Part shown: positions 18,121 through 26,600 of the stretch, piece by piece
Layout: every line of letters starts with the position of its first letter
Position numbering within the stretch: the first letter of the stretch is position 1
Assembly (NCBI GenBank): GCA_963816985.1
Contig: CAWFMF010000004.1
Span: 2,170,001-2,234,000 of the forward strand
Direction of reading: 5' to 3'
Source: JAIVJM01 sp963816985
Lineage (GTDB): Bacteria; Acidobacteriota; Blastocatellia; Pyrinomonadales; Pyrinomonadaceae
Length of the DNA: 64,000 bases
Position numbers and translations under genes: made by a program
Notes under the pieces: model-generated
What the model was told of the DNA's origin: nothing
Databases searched by the model: none
Seen by the model: the letters and a program-made list of their open reading frames with translations, nothing else

Positions 18121-20058
18121 TCAGCGTGTGGCGAGCGGCCAGAAGTATGGGATCAGCAACAACGCGAGAACGGCGAGGATGAGGTCGAGCGCGATGCCCA
18201 TCTTGACGAAATCCCTGAAGCGGTAGCCGCCGGGGCCGTAGATCATGAGGCTGGTCTGATAGCCGATGGGCATGGCGAACGCGGCGGACGCGCCGAAGGT
18301 GACGGCGGCCAGAAGCGCCATCGGGTTGACGCCCATCTTGGCCGCCACCGAGATCGCGACGGGGCCGAGCAGCGCCACCGTCCCGCTGTTGGACATCAGC
18401 TCCGAAATAATCACCGAGACGAAGAAGAACCCCGCCATCACGACGAACGGGCCGGTGACGCCCGTTAGATTCGTCAGCCACGCGGCCAGCACGTCGGTGA
18501 CGCCGGTCTTGTCGAGCGCGACGCCGAGCGCGAGCGACCCCGCCAGAAAAAACACGAGACTCAAATCAATGGCCTGATAAACCTCGCGCGGGCGCAGGCA
18601 GCCGGTGAGCATCAGCACCGCGCACCCGGCGGTCGCCGCTGTGACGATGGGCAGCAGCCCGAGCGACACCGAGACGATGACCGCCGCGAGCGTGAGGAGG
18701 GTGATGACGAGTTTGCCGGGACGCTCTTCGGGGCGGGCCGGCGTGCCCACCACCAGAAAGCCCTGCGTGTCGGCCAAAGCCTTCAGCGCCTCACTCTCGC
18801 CCTCCACCACCAGCATGTCTCCGGCGTGGAGCGGCGTGGTGGACGGGCGTTCTCTCAAGTCGCCGCGCCGTCTTAGCGCCAGCACGACGGCGTCGTAACG
18901 CTCGGCGAAACGCGCGGCCTTGAGCGTGCGTCCGATGAGGCCGGAAGTAATCAAGACCACCACTTCGGCGAGCCTCGGTTTATCGGGCGTGATTGAAGGC
19001 GGCGTGGTCTGACTCTCAGCCGTCGGCGCGGAATCAGCGGGCGACGTTGATGCCTCGGCGACCGCGCCTGCCGGAGACGAGTCCGGCGCGTCCGCGTTCG
19101 CCTCCTGCGTCAGACTTGTCGGCCTGTGTAGCTCCAGCCCTTCCTGCGCCGCCATCAGCAACACCGGTTCGAGCGGGCCGCGCACCAGCAGCGAGTCGCG
19201 TGAGGCGAAACTCGCGCCCGGCTCGCTTGTGTCTACGGCTCGCCCTTCGCGCATGACCTCGATCAGTTCCACGTCAAAGTCTCGCGGAAAGTTTTCGGCG
19301 CGCACTGGCCAACCGTCCCACGCGCCGCCCTCGTTCACCGTCAATTCCGCCAGATAGTGTCCCGCGCTCTCGACGGTCAACAGCTCGCCGATCTGGTTGC
19401 GCGGCAGGAATCTTCGACCCACCAGCAGGATGTAAGCGTAGCCCGCGACGAGCATGGGCAGCCCCACTTTGCCCAACTCGAACATCGAGAAGCCGCGCAG
19501 CCCCTGACTGAGCGCGAACTCGTGCGCCACCAGATTCGTCGAAGTGCCGATGAGGGTGCACATCCCGCCGAAGGTCGCGGCGTGCGACATCGGCATCAGC
19601 ACGCGACCGGGGCTGGCCCCGCTGCGGCGGCAAGCCTCGACGACCACGGGGATGAAGACCGCGACAGCCGCCGTGTTGTTGACGAAGGCCGAGAGCACGC
19701 TGATGACCAGCATAATGGCGACGGTGAAAAGCAGTTCCGATTTGCCGAGCGGCGTCAGCAGCCGGCGGGCGAGGAAGGTGAGCGCGCCCGTGCGCTCGAT
19801 GGCGGCTGATAGAACCAGCACCGCCGCCACCGAGATCGTCGCCGGGTGGCTGAAGCCGGAGAAAGCCTCGGCGGGGGTGAGCACGCCCGTCAGGAGCAGG
19901 GCGAGCAGGGCGAGCAGCGCCGTCACGTCGGGCGCGAGTCTCTCGCTGACGAAGCCGTAGAGCGCCGCCGCCAGAATGACGAGCGTCAGCACGGCTTTCA
20001 GCGTTTCCGAATTGAATGCGACCTCTGGCATGTGCGTTCGATGCGCCGCCGCAAACAC
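18121..20058 (-). CDS. SLC13-family permease with two RCK_C (TrkA-C) domains
   Basis: A 645-residue inner-membrane transporter of the divalent anion:Na+ symporter (ArsB/CitT-like) superfamily. The N-terminal half has SAFVNNTAAVAVFIPVV and GTSTNLVAHEFALSQG. The middle holds two soluble RCK_C modules (around residues 215-290 and 345-425, for example PLHAGDMLVVEGESEALKAL), joined by a Ser/Thr/Pro linker. The C-terminal half repeats the transporter fold (IISELMSNSGTVALLGPVAI, FAMPIGYQTSLMIYGPGGYR). Substrates in related proteins are sulfate, dicarboxylates or other oxyanions; I cannot choose among them. GTG at 20058 has GGAGGA 10 nt upstream; ATG at 20031 lacks one. Confidence 0.9.
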   Translation of the reverse strand: MFAAAHRTHMPEVAFNSETLKAVLTLVILAAALYGFVSERLAPDVTALLALLALLLTGVLTPAEAFSGFSHPATISVAAVLVLSAAIERTGALTFLARRLLTPLGKSELLFTVAIMLVISVLSAFVNNTAAVAVFIPVVVEACRRSGASPGRVLMPMSHAATFGGMCTLIGTSTNLVAHEFALSQGLRGFSMFELGKVGLPMLVAGYAYILLVGRRFLPRNQIGELLTVESAGHYLAELTVNEGGAWDGWPVRAENFPRDFDVELIEVMREGRAVDTSEPGASFASRDSLLVRGPLEPVLLMAAQEGLELHRPTSLTQEANADAPDSSPAGAVAEASTSPADSAPTAESQTTPPSITPDKPRLAEVVVLITSGLIGRTLKAARFAERYDAVVLALRRRGDLRERPSTTPLHAGDMLVVEGESEALKALADTQGFLVVGTPARPEERPGKLVITLLTLAAVIVSVSLGLLPIVTAATAGCAVLMLTGCLRPREVYQAIDLSLVFFLAGSLALGVALDKTGVTDVLAAWLTNLTGVTGPFVVMAGFFFVSVIISELMSNSGTVALLGPVAISVAAKMGVNPMALLAAVTFGASAAFAMPIGYQTSLMIYGPGGYRFRDFVKMGIALDLILAVLALLLIPYFWPLATR

Positions 20059-20194
20059 CGCGACCGATTCCTCCGCGAGTCAACAGGCGCGAGCGCGGAC
20101 GAACAATCTAACCCATCATGCCCACCGGCGGAAGAGAGACCCCGGCAATTATCCCGTAACAAATCCCCGATTCGGCTCTCCGGGCGGCGTAGTC

Positions 20195-20495
20195 CTAATG
20201 GTAAGTCTCGACTTGATAGAAAGAATCCAGCGCGCCCACTTGTGTGACGATCCGATTTCCGAATGCCTTCGACTGATCGAGTTGCTTGATGTATGCTTGC
20301 GCCACGCGCCTCTGCTCATCGTCGGCGTAGAAGATGGCCGAGCGGTAATGTGTTCCGGTGTCCGGCCCCTGCCGGTTGAGTTGCGTCGGGTCGTGCGCGA
20401 CGGAGCAGAAAATCTTGATCAGTCGGCTGTAGGTGATCCGCGACGGGTCGTAAGTGACGCGGACTGCCTCGGCGTGTCCTGCGTCTTCAAAGGCC
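20195..20495 (-). pseudogene. msrA: Peptide methionine sulfoxide reductase MsrA, fragment
   Basis: Conserved C-terminal MsrA sequence is clear: GHAEAVRVTYDPSRITYSRL, SVAHDPTQLNRQGPDTGTHY and RSAIFYADDEQ. The N-terminal part with the catalytic GCFW motif is missing. Upstream of about 20485 the plus strand encodes an anti-sigma-like protein instead. The 3' end is also short: the frame stops at VETYH, where MsrA proteins continue about 25 residues after YHQDY. It cannot be an active reductase. Confidence 0.75.
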
Positions 20496-20793
20496 GACGC
20501 TTCGCCCACGTCGTGCTCAAACACCGCGGGCGCGTCGTCTCCCTCCTCGTCGCCGAGCGCGAGCAGGACGGGACGGCGGCCTCGCACGCGGGCAGGCCGC
20601 GCCGCCGGACGACGCGCGGCGACAGGTCATCTGGTATTCGCGCGGCGGAGAATTTCAAGTCTCCTGTTTTGAAACCGACCGCCACGCCGTCTTCGTCGTT
20701 TCGGATTTAAGCGAGACCGAAAATCTAGCCGCCGCGCGCATCTTCGCACCTTCTATTCAGGAGCACATCAGGCGCGCCGAGAACGGCGCCTGA
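20470..20793 (+). pseudogene. Anti-sigma-factor-like C-terminal fragment, frameshifted
   Basis: Two plus-strand pieces fit the extracytoplasmic part of zinc-finger anti-sigma proteins: RRFAHVVLKHRGRVVSLLVA in one frame, then QVIWYSRGGEFQVSCFETDR and AVFVVSDLSETENLAAARIF in another, ending in a stop at 20793. One indel near 20590 separates them. The zinc-finger and membrane segments that should precede are absent, replaced head-to-head by the msrA fragment. The assignment rests on pattern memory, so it is moderate. Confidence 0.5.
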
Positions 20794-20842
20794 ACGAGTC
20801 GCCCCGCATAATGGCGAAGGCGGGCATCGCTTAATACTTCCT

Positions 20843-21937
20843 ATGTCAAACAAGTCAGCAGCAACCCCGCAGCCGCGCAAAGGGCAAGGCGACGTTAAGC
20901 TCTCGCGCGAGGAATTCACGCGCCGCCTGTCCGAGCGATTCTACGACCCCGCGTTCGACACGGTCAGGCCGGAGATCGAGCGCGTGATCGAAGTCGCTTG
21001 GACGAATTACGACGAGTATCACAAGAGTCCGCGCAAGCGAAAGGCGGGGCCGGACTTCCAGGACCCGGATTTCGAGTTGCCCGTCGAGTGGCTCGAAGCG
21101 CGGGAGCAAATTCAGTCGGCGGAGCGGCGTCACCGCGACCCCGAAGGGCCGTCGCGCGTCCTCCTGATTTGCGGCGCGGCGCGCCACGATGAGACGTGTC
21201 CGGGCGAGATGTCCAAGACGTTTCGGCTCGTGCAGATGGCGCGTCAGGAAGTTGAGAGCGTCGCAGGCTTCGAGTGCGACCTGCTCGACCTCTCGATGCT
21301 GACGGCGCAGTACGGTCGGCAAATCTTGCCGTGCAAGGCGTGCGTCTCCACCGCCATGCCGCTCTGCCACTGGCCCTGCTCCTGCTACCCGAACCACGCC
21401 ATGGGGCAGGTCAACGACTGGATGAACGAAATCTACCCGCGCTGGGTGGCCGCCCACGGCGTCATGATCGTGACGCCGGTCTACTGGTATCAAGCCCCGA
21501 GCGTTCTCAAGTTGATGATGGACCGACTGGTCTGCGCCGACGGCGGCAACCCCGACCCGACCACGACGCACGGCAAAACGCCCGAGGAGGCGAAGGCGCT
21601 CGAACTAAAGGGGTGGGACTACCCCCGGCATCTGGAAGGCCGTCTCTTCTCGGTGGTCGTCCACGGAGACGCGGCGGGCACGGAAGTGCTCCGCCGCTCG
21701 CTCACGGACTGGCTGCTCGACATGAGTTTGATTCAGGCGAGCCACGCCGCGACCCTCGACCGCTACATCGGTTACTACGAGCCTTACGCCACCAGCCACG
21801 ACGCGCTCGACCGCGACGAGGCGCTGCACGCGGAAGTGCGCAACGCCGCCAAGATTCTGGCCGAAGCCGTGGGGCTTGCCCGCGCGGGAAAACTTCCTCA
21901 GCCCGGTCAGCAACTACAAGGCCCTCGACCCAAATAA
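20843..21937 (+). CDS. NADPH-dependent FMN reductase/flavodoxin-fold protein
   Basis: 364 residues. After a ~100-residue helical N-terminal extension, a flavodoxin-like fold begins at SRVLLICGAARHDETCPGEM (phosphate-binding loop). It contains VTPVYWYQAPSVLKLMMDRL, a signature of NAD(P)H:quinone/FMN reductases. An unusual Cys-rich insert (PCKACVSTAMPLCHWPCSCY) suggests an iron-sulfur or metal site, as in iron-sulfur flavoproteins. The substrate is unknown. It stands alone between two rearranged regions. Confidence 0.83.
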   Translation: MSNKSAATPQPRKGQGDVKLSREEFTRRLSERFYDPAFDTVRPEIERVIEVAWTNYDEYHKSPRKRKAGPDFQDPDFELPVEWLEAREQIQSAERRHRDPEGPSRVLLICGAARHDETCPGEMSKTFRLVQMARQEVESVAGFECDLLDLSMLTAQYGRQILPCKACVSTAMPLCHWPCSCYPNHAMGQVNDWMNEIYPRWVAAHGVMIVTPVYWYQAPSVLKLMMDRLVCADGGNPDPTTTHGKTPEEAKALELKGWDYPRHLEGRLFSVVVHGDAAGTEVLRRSLTDWLLDMSLIQASHAATLDRYIGYYEPYATSHDALDRDEALHAEVRNAAKILAEAVGLARAGKLPQPGQQLQGPRPK

Positions 21938-22010
21938 GCTCTATTAAATCCGTCCTTGTCCGGGATTCCGCCGGGAAACACAGAGAAACATCAATGGGGG
22001 CGGGACACCG

Positions 22011-22787
22011 CTAGGTCAGTAAAAAGAGTAGCGCAGCGTAGTTCTTCCCTATCAGGAATAGCGCCACCAAGGTGACGAAGAGGGCGAAGCTTTTGCCCAG
22101 CTTGGCAGCCGACGTGCGATGCGAAAGGTGCGTTCCAACAAGGGTGCCGGCGACGGCCAGCCCCGTGACCAGCAGGGTCATGCGTACATCGAAGCCGCCG
22201 TAGCGCAGATGCCCGACCAAGCCCGCCGCGCAGTTGATGGCGATCACCAAAAGCGACGTGCCGATTGCCTCCTTCAGCGAAAGCCCGCCGAAGAGCGTGA
22301 GCGCCGGGACGATCAGAAACCCGCCGCCGACGCCCAGGAAGCCGGTCAACACGCCGACGACGAAACCCGCGAGTAGCGCCCATAAAGTGTTCTGACGACG
22401 AGAGCTGATCGTCTCCACATCGCCCTGCCCCCGCACGAGCATCGCCCCGGCGACGGCCAGCATCAACAGAGCGAAGATGAGCAGCAGCGCGCCCGGCGAG
22501 ACGAGGCGGGTGAGGGGTGAGCCGAGGAGCGCGCCGAGGATGCCGGCAGCCCCGAAGAGCAGGCCGGTCTTCACGCGGAGCGTCCCGCGCCGGTGATTGA
22601 GTGCGGCGCCGACGAGGCTGGTGGAGCCGACCACGGCGAGCGACATCCCGACGCTCTCACGCACGCCCACGCCGAGAACATAGACGAGTACGGGGACGGT
22701 GATGATCGAACCGCCGCCGCCGATCAGTCCGAGCGACACGCCGATCCCCGCGCTCAGGATTAATCCCAGAGCAAAATAAACGTCCAC
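22011..22787 (-). CDS. TauE/SafE family sulfite/sulfur-compound exporter
   Basis: A 258-residue inner-membrane protein with about eight hydrophobic helices arranged as two repeats. Each repeat carries the family's Gly-rich loop (GVSLGLIGGGGSIITVPVLV and GVLTGFLGVGGGFLIVPALT). Members export sulfite, thiosulfate or sulfoacetate. It is divergent from the ArsR regulator and the sulfur-transfer genes, sharing a 116-bp promoter region with an AT-rich candidate operator, which supports a sulfur-detoxification role. Confidence 0.92.
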   Translation of the reverse strand: MDVYFALGLILSAGIGVSLGLIGGGGSIITVPVLVYVLGVGVRESVGMSLAVVGSTSLVGAALNHRRGTLRVKTGLLFGAAGILGALLGSPLTRLVSPGALLLIFALLMLAVAGAMLVRGQGDVETISSRRQNTLWALLAGFVVGVLTGFLGVGGGFLIVPALTLFGGLSLKEAIGTSLLVIAINCAAGLVGHLRYGGFDVRMTLLVTGLAVAGTLVGTHLSHRTSAAKLGKSFALFVTLVALFLIGKNYAALLFLLT

Positions 22788-22846
22788 CCGCAGACCCCCT
22801 CACGGGCGGTTGATCCCACGCCGCACCGCCTTGCCGCGCCCTACAG

Positions 22847-22880
22847 TTGACTATATTACTATACGGTGATATATATATCT
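22847..22880 (+). promoter_or_regulatory. Promoter with AT-rich candidate ArsR operator
   Basis: TTGACT (22847-22852), 17 nt, then TATATA (22870-22875) form a good sigma-70 promoter reading toward the arsR-type gene. The interval and -10 region (TATATTACTATACGGTGATA) is strikingly AT-rich and imperfectly palindromic in otherwise GC-rich DNA, as expected for autoregulation by an ArsR repressor. Confidence 0.6.
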
Positions 22881-22903
22881 AACCCCCAAAGGAAAACAGG
22901 CAC

Positions 22904-23260
22904 ATGAATCTAAAGCGACTGCCGGACGAGGCGCTGGAGTTGGTCGCGGCGCGCTTCCGCGTGCTGGGCGAGCCGTTGCGTTTGAAGCTTTTGCAGTTGG
23001 TGTGCGAAGGCGAGATGAGCGTCACGGAGCTGGTCGCGGCGTCGGGCGCGGGACAGGCGAACGTCTCGAAGCACCTCGGCATTCTGCTCGAAGCGGGACT
23101 GGTGGCGCGGCGCAAGGAAGGTCTCAACGTCTTCTACTCCATCGCCGACGAGTCCGTCGTCGAGCTGTGCGAGATCGTCTGCCGGAGCCTCGGCGTGAGG
23201 CTCGCGGCGCAGCACAAGGTCATCCGGCAGGCTAACGGCGTCGGGAGAAAACGGACTTAA
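22904..23260 (+). CDS. ArsR-family transcriptional regulator
   Basis: A 118-residue winged-helix repressor. The recognition helix region is VTELVAASGAGQANVSKHLG, followed by the wing ARRKEGLNVFYSI. Cysteines are at 34, 89 and 93. They do not align exactly with the two persulfide-sensing Cys of BigR/SqrR, so sulfide sensing is only suggested by context: neighbours are DUF442, MBL-rhodanese, rhodanese and TauE/SafE genes, the usual BigR-type regulon. It probably represses both divergent units from the AT-rich site at 22847-22880. Confidence 0.9.
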   Translation: MNLKRLPDEALELVAARFRVLGEPLRLKLLQLVCEGEMSVTELVAASGAGQANVSKHLGILLEAGLVARRKEGLNVFYSIADESVVELCEIVCRSLGVRLAAQHKVIRQANGVGRKRT

Positions 23261-23278
23261 CCGCAAGGGAGAAAAACG

Positions 23279-23725
23279 ATGGAAGGCATGAAGGTCAACG
23301 AGCAAATCACGGTCGCCGGGCAGATCGCGCCGGAGCAGTTCGAGGAAGCAGCGCGACAAGGCTTCAAATCGGTGCTGAACTTGCGCGCCGCGGATGAAGA
23401 GGGCTTCATGGCGGATGAGCGGCAGCGGGCCGAAGCGGCGGGGTTGCGCTACGAGAATGTCCCCGTCAAGAAAGAAGAGATCAGCGACGAGCTGACGACA
23501 AGCGTGCTCGAAGAGATTGACGGTCTGCCGAAGCCAGTCCTGATTCACTGCGCCTCGGGGATGCGCGCCGGGGCGATGGCGTTCATGCACATGGCGACGC
23601 GCGAGGGGTTGCCGGCGGAAGAGGCCATGAAACGGGCGCAGGAGAAAGGCTTTGACTGCAACTCGGAGCCGCAACTCAAGCAGTTCTTCGAGCAGTACGT
23701 CGAGACGCACACGCAACCGCAGTAA
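23279..23725 (+). CDS. DUF442 (Blh-type) phosphatase-like sulfur-transfer domain protein
   Basis: 148 residues, starting 18 bp after the regulator with AGGGAGA as ribosome site. NEQITVAGQIAPEQFEEAAR and SVLNLRAADEEGFM are typical of DUF442. HCASGMRAG forms a Cys-x5-Arg loop like that of tyrosine phosphatases and rhodaneses. In the Blh proteins of BigR operons the same domain is fused to an ETHE1-like dioxygenase; here the dioxygenase-like domain is a separate gene downstream. It probably handles persulfide intermediates. Confidence 0.88.
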   Translation: MEGMKVNEQITVAGQIAPEQFEEAARQGFKSVLNLRAADEEGFMADERQRAEAAGLRYENVPVKKEEISDELTTSVLEEIDGLPKPVLIHCASGMRAGAMAFMHMATREGLPAEEAMKRAQEKGFDCNSEPQLKQFFEQYVETHTQPQ

Positions 23726-23844
23726 GCGATAGCGCGAGACGAGGCGGGACTGTCAATCGAAGGCGAGAGATGACGGCAGGCGCTGGCCCGAACAGGGGAA
23801 ACACGACAAGTCGCACGCAGTTCCTGCGGCGAGGGAGGTGGGCA

Positions 23845-24006
23845 ATGGAAGCATTTTTATGGTTACTCGGCTTTGTGGCGCTCTGGCTCGCGCTACAGTT
23901 GTGGATTCTGCCGAAGCTCGGCATCTCGACTTGAATGCGCGGAGCGTGCGCGGTGGAACCGCGCCGGAAGAGAGCAAAGGAATCGACGGAAAGCGAGACG
24001 CATTAA
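23845..24006 (+). CDS. Small membrane protein, probable selenoprotein (UGA = Sec30)
   Basis: ATG at 23845 follows GAGGGAGGTGGGCA. The first 29 codons give one hydrophobic helix ending in LQLWILPKLGIST. Then come TGA (23932-23934), MRGACAVEPRRK and 11 more codons to TAA at 24006, for 53 residues with Sec. A perfect 7-bp hairpin with loop GGA follows the UGA at 20 nt. The U-x4-C arrangement just after a membrane helix suggests a redox centre at the membrane face. I expect Cys at this position in non-selenium relatives, but could not check. It sits inside the sulfur cluster between DUF442 and the MBL-rhodanese gene. The alternative is a simple 29-residue peptide ending at TGA. Confidence 0.62.
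23948..23964 (+). promoter_or_regulatory. Candidate bacterial SECIS hairpin of the small membrane selenoprotein
   Basis: GCGCGGT-GGA-ACCGCGC is a perfect 7-bp stem with a 3-nt loop starting with G. UGA-to-loop distance is 20 nt, within the 16-37 nt range described for bacterial SECIS elements. GC-rich DNA makes chance hairpins common, so this supports rather than proves the call. Confidence 0.6.
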
Positions 24007-24101
24007 CCGTGTCCGCCGGTTTCGGCCCGCCGAACAAATCGAGCGGCCCGAAAGACCCGGCATCCGCAAGGTGGCCCATTTAGCGCACGGGGAGGGAAGA
24101 G

Positions 24102-25499
24102 ATGCTCTTCAAACAATTCTTCTACGAGGGCCTGGGTCACGCCTCGTACATGGTCGGCTCGGAGCAGACGGGCGAGGCCCTCGTCCTGGACGTGCGCCGC
24201 GACGTGGACACATATTTTAGCGAGGCGCGCGCGAAGGGCTTACGCATCGCCTATGCCGCCGACACGCACCAGCACAACGACTACCTGACCGGCATCTGCG
24301 AACTGCCCGCGCGCGGTGAAGTCCAACTGCTCTCCGGCGCGCGCGCCAAGCTCGGCTACAAGGCGCGACCCTTAGGCGATGGTGACATTCTTGAGATGGG
24401 CGAAGTCGTCTTCGAGGTGATGCAGACGCCCGGCCACACGCCCGAGCACATCAGCCTGCTCGTCACCGACCGCTCGCGCGGCGAGGAGCCGGTCATCCTG
24501 CTCTCCGGCGGCGCGCTCCTCGTCGGCGACGTGGCCCGCCCCGACCTGCTCGGCGGCGGCGGGCAGACGCGGAATCTGGCGGCGGAGACCTGCCGCACGC
24601 TTCAGGAGAAGATTCTCAAACTCCCCGACCACGTCCTCGTCTACCCGACGCACGTCGCCGGTTCTCTCTGCGGCGGACACATCGGCAGCATGCTGGTGAC
24701 GACCATCGGCTACGAGCGGCGGATGAACAAGATGCTGGCGAGCATCGGCTCGGAAGAGGAGTTCGTCGCGGACTGTCTCAACCTTGAGAATTTGCCTTCC
24801 GTGCCGCCTTACTGGAAGCGTATGCGGACGCAGAATGAGGAAGGCCCGCGTGTGCTGGAAGTCCTGCGCGAGCCGTCGGCTTTGCGCGTGCCTGAATTTT
24901 CGAAGCTGCATGACGGCGGCGCGCTGGTGCTCGACTGTCGCTCGCCGGAAGCGTTCGGCGGCGCGCACGTCCCCGGCGCTCTGAACGTCGGCGCGGGGAG
25001 TTCTTTTCCGACGTGGGCGGGGACGGTGCTGCCGCCCGACAGACCCTACCTGCTCGTGCTCGAACGGGCGGAAGATTTGTGGGACGTGTGTTGGGACTTG
25101 CTGCGGATCGGCTATGACCTGCCGCGGGGGTGGCTCGCGGGCGGGATGATGGCGTGGCGCACGGCGGCGAAGCCCTTGACGACCATGACCGAATGGACGG
25201 TGTGGGACTTACAGGAGCGGATCGCGAGCGAGCGCGACTTGGTCGTCCTGGATGTGCGCCAGCCGCAGGAGTGGGCCGACGGACACATCGAGGGCGCGCT
25301 GCACATCACGGGCGCGGAACTGCCACGGCGTGTGGGCGAAGTGCCGAAGGAGCGACGGGTCGCCGTCATCTGCGGGAGCGGCTACCGCTCGTCGGTCGCG
25401 TCGAGCGTGCTGGCTCACCACGGGCACAAAAACATTGCCAACGTGCTCGGCGGGATGAGCGCGTGGAAGCGCGCCGGTCTGCCGACGGTTGACGAGTAG
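24102..25499 (+). CDS. Metallo-beta-lactamase fold hydrolase with two rhodanese domains (persulfide dioxygenase-like)
   Basis: 465 residues. The MBL domain (1-240) has DTHQHNDYLTG (His56, His58, Asp60), PGHTPEHIS and LLVGDVARPDLLG, resembling ETHE1/persulfide dioxygenases, which oxidise glutathione persulfide to sulfite. The first rhodanese domain (about 265-365) lacks a catalytic Cys and is probably structural. The second (about 370-465) has VICGSGYRSS with Cys in the loop. The order MBL-rhodanese-rhodanese is common in bacterial sulfur genes. Sulfite produced here could be exported by the divergent TauE/SafE protein. Confidence 0.9.
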   Translation: MLFKQFFYEGLGHASYMVGSEQTGEALVLDVRRDVDTYFSEARAKGLRIAYAADTHQHNDYLTGICELPARGEVQLLSGARAKLGYKARPLGDGDILEMGEVVFEVMQTPGHTPEHISLLVTDRSRGEEPVILLSGGALLVGDVARPDLLGGGGQTRNLAAETCRTLQEKILKLPDHVLVYPTHVAGSLCGGHIGSMLVTTIGYERRMNKMLASIGSEEEFVADCLNLENLPSVPPYWKRMRTQNEEGPRVLEVLREPSALRVPEFSKLHDGGALVLDCRSPEAFGGAHVPGALNVGAGSSFPTWAGTVLPPDRPYLLVLERAEDLWDVCWDLLRIGYDLPRGWLAGGMMAWRTAAKPLTTMTEWTVWDLQERIASERDLVVLDVRQPQEWADGHIEGALHITGAELPRRVGEVPKERRVAVICGSGYRSSVASSVLAHHGHKNIANVLGGMSAWKRAGLPTVDE

Positions 25500-25515
25500 A
25501 AGAAGGGAACACTTG

Positions 25516-26508
25516 ATGACAGGAATTAAACGCTTTTCATCCTCCGCCCGCTTGATGGCCGTTAGCCTTCTGACTGCCGCGAGCGTGCTCGTTCTGGTCG
25601 GGGTGCGGCACGTCGAAGGACAGAAGCGTGGCGGCGCGGGCGCGAGAAATCCCGGCGTGCGCCCGGAGATGCTCGTCTCGACCGGCTGGCTCGCGGGCCG
25701 CCTCAACGACCCGAAGGTCGTCCTGCTGCACGTCGCCCGCGAGCGCGCGCATTACGACAAAGGCCACGTCCCCGGCGCGCGTTTCGTGGGGTGGGGAGAG
25801 ATCACGGCCACGCGCGACGGCGTGCCCAACGAGCTGGCCCCCGCAGCCGATCTGCAAAAAGTCTTCGAGCGCCTCGGCGTCGGCGACGACGCCCGCATCG
25901 TCCTGTACGGCGACAACTCCGGCCTCTCAGCCGCGCGCGCCTACTTCACGCTCGACTACCTGGGGCACGGCGACCGCGCGGCGCTGCTCGACGGCGGGCT
26001 GGAGAAGTGGCAGACAGAACGCCGCGCCGTTTCTTCAGAGATGCCGCAGGTAAAAGCCGCGAGCTTCACACCGCGCGTGCGCGCCGCCTCCGTCACCGAC
26101 CTCGACGTAATGCGCGACCTCTCGTGGACGGCGGCGAACGTGGACGCGCCGAACGCCGTCTTGATAGACGCACGCCCGGCTGACGAGTACACGGGCGCGA
26201 AACCCGGCGACGGCGTGCCGCGCGGCGGGCACATCCCCGGAGCGGCGAACGTCTTCTGGATGCAGAACGTGGTGAGCAAAGAGAACCCTGTCATGCGCCC
26301 GGCGGCGGAGTTGCGAAAACTTTACGAAGCGGCGGGCGCGACCGCAGACCGTAAAGTCGTCGCCTACTGTCGCACCGGCGGGCAGGCTTCGCACGCCTAC
26401 TTCACGGCCAAGTACCTCGGCTACGACGTGGTGATGTACGACGGCTCGTTCTTCGAGTGGAGCAACACGGCGGGCACACCCGTTGTCATGGGGAAAGAGC
26501 GAAAGTGA
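25516..26508 (+). CDS. Exported tandem-rhodanese sulfurtransferase
   Basis: A 330-residue thiosulfate/mercaptopyruvate sulfurtransferase-type protein with an N-terminal membrane or signal segment (LMAVSLLTAASVLVLVGV), so probably periplasmic. Rhodanese domain 1 (about 55-165) is inactive, with no Cys. Domain 2 ends in VVAYCRTGGQASHAYFTAKY, where Cys in the CRTGGQ loop carries the persulfide. ATG at 25516 follows GAAGGGA, 16 bp after the previous gene, so the two are in one operon. Confidence 0.9.
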   Translation: MTGIKRFSSSARLMAVSLLTAASVLVLVGVRHVEGQKRGGAGARNPGVRPEMLVSTGWLAGRLNDPKVVLLHVARERAHYDKGHVPGARFVGWGEITATRDGVPNELAPAADLQKVFERLGVGDDARIVLYGDNSGLSAARAYFTLDYLGHGDRAALLDGGLEKWQTERRAVSSEMPQVKAASFTPRVRAASVTDLDVMRDLSWTAANVDAPNAVLIDARPADEYTGAKPGDGVPRGGHIPGAANVFWMQNVVSKENPVMRPAAELRKLYEAAGATADRKVVAYCRTGGQASHAYFTAKYLGYDVVMYDGSFFEWSNTAGTPVVMGKERK

Positions 26509-26600
26509 AACGGCAATAGCAGGATGATGTGGTGCGGGCGAAGAATGCGCCTTCGACCATGTTTGGAAAACTAACCTAAACGAAACAGGGGAGGTGAGAA

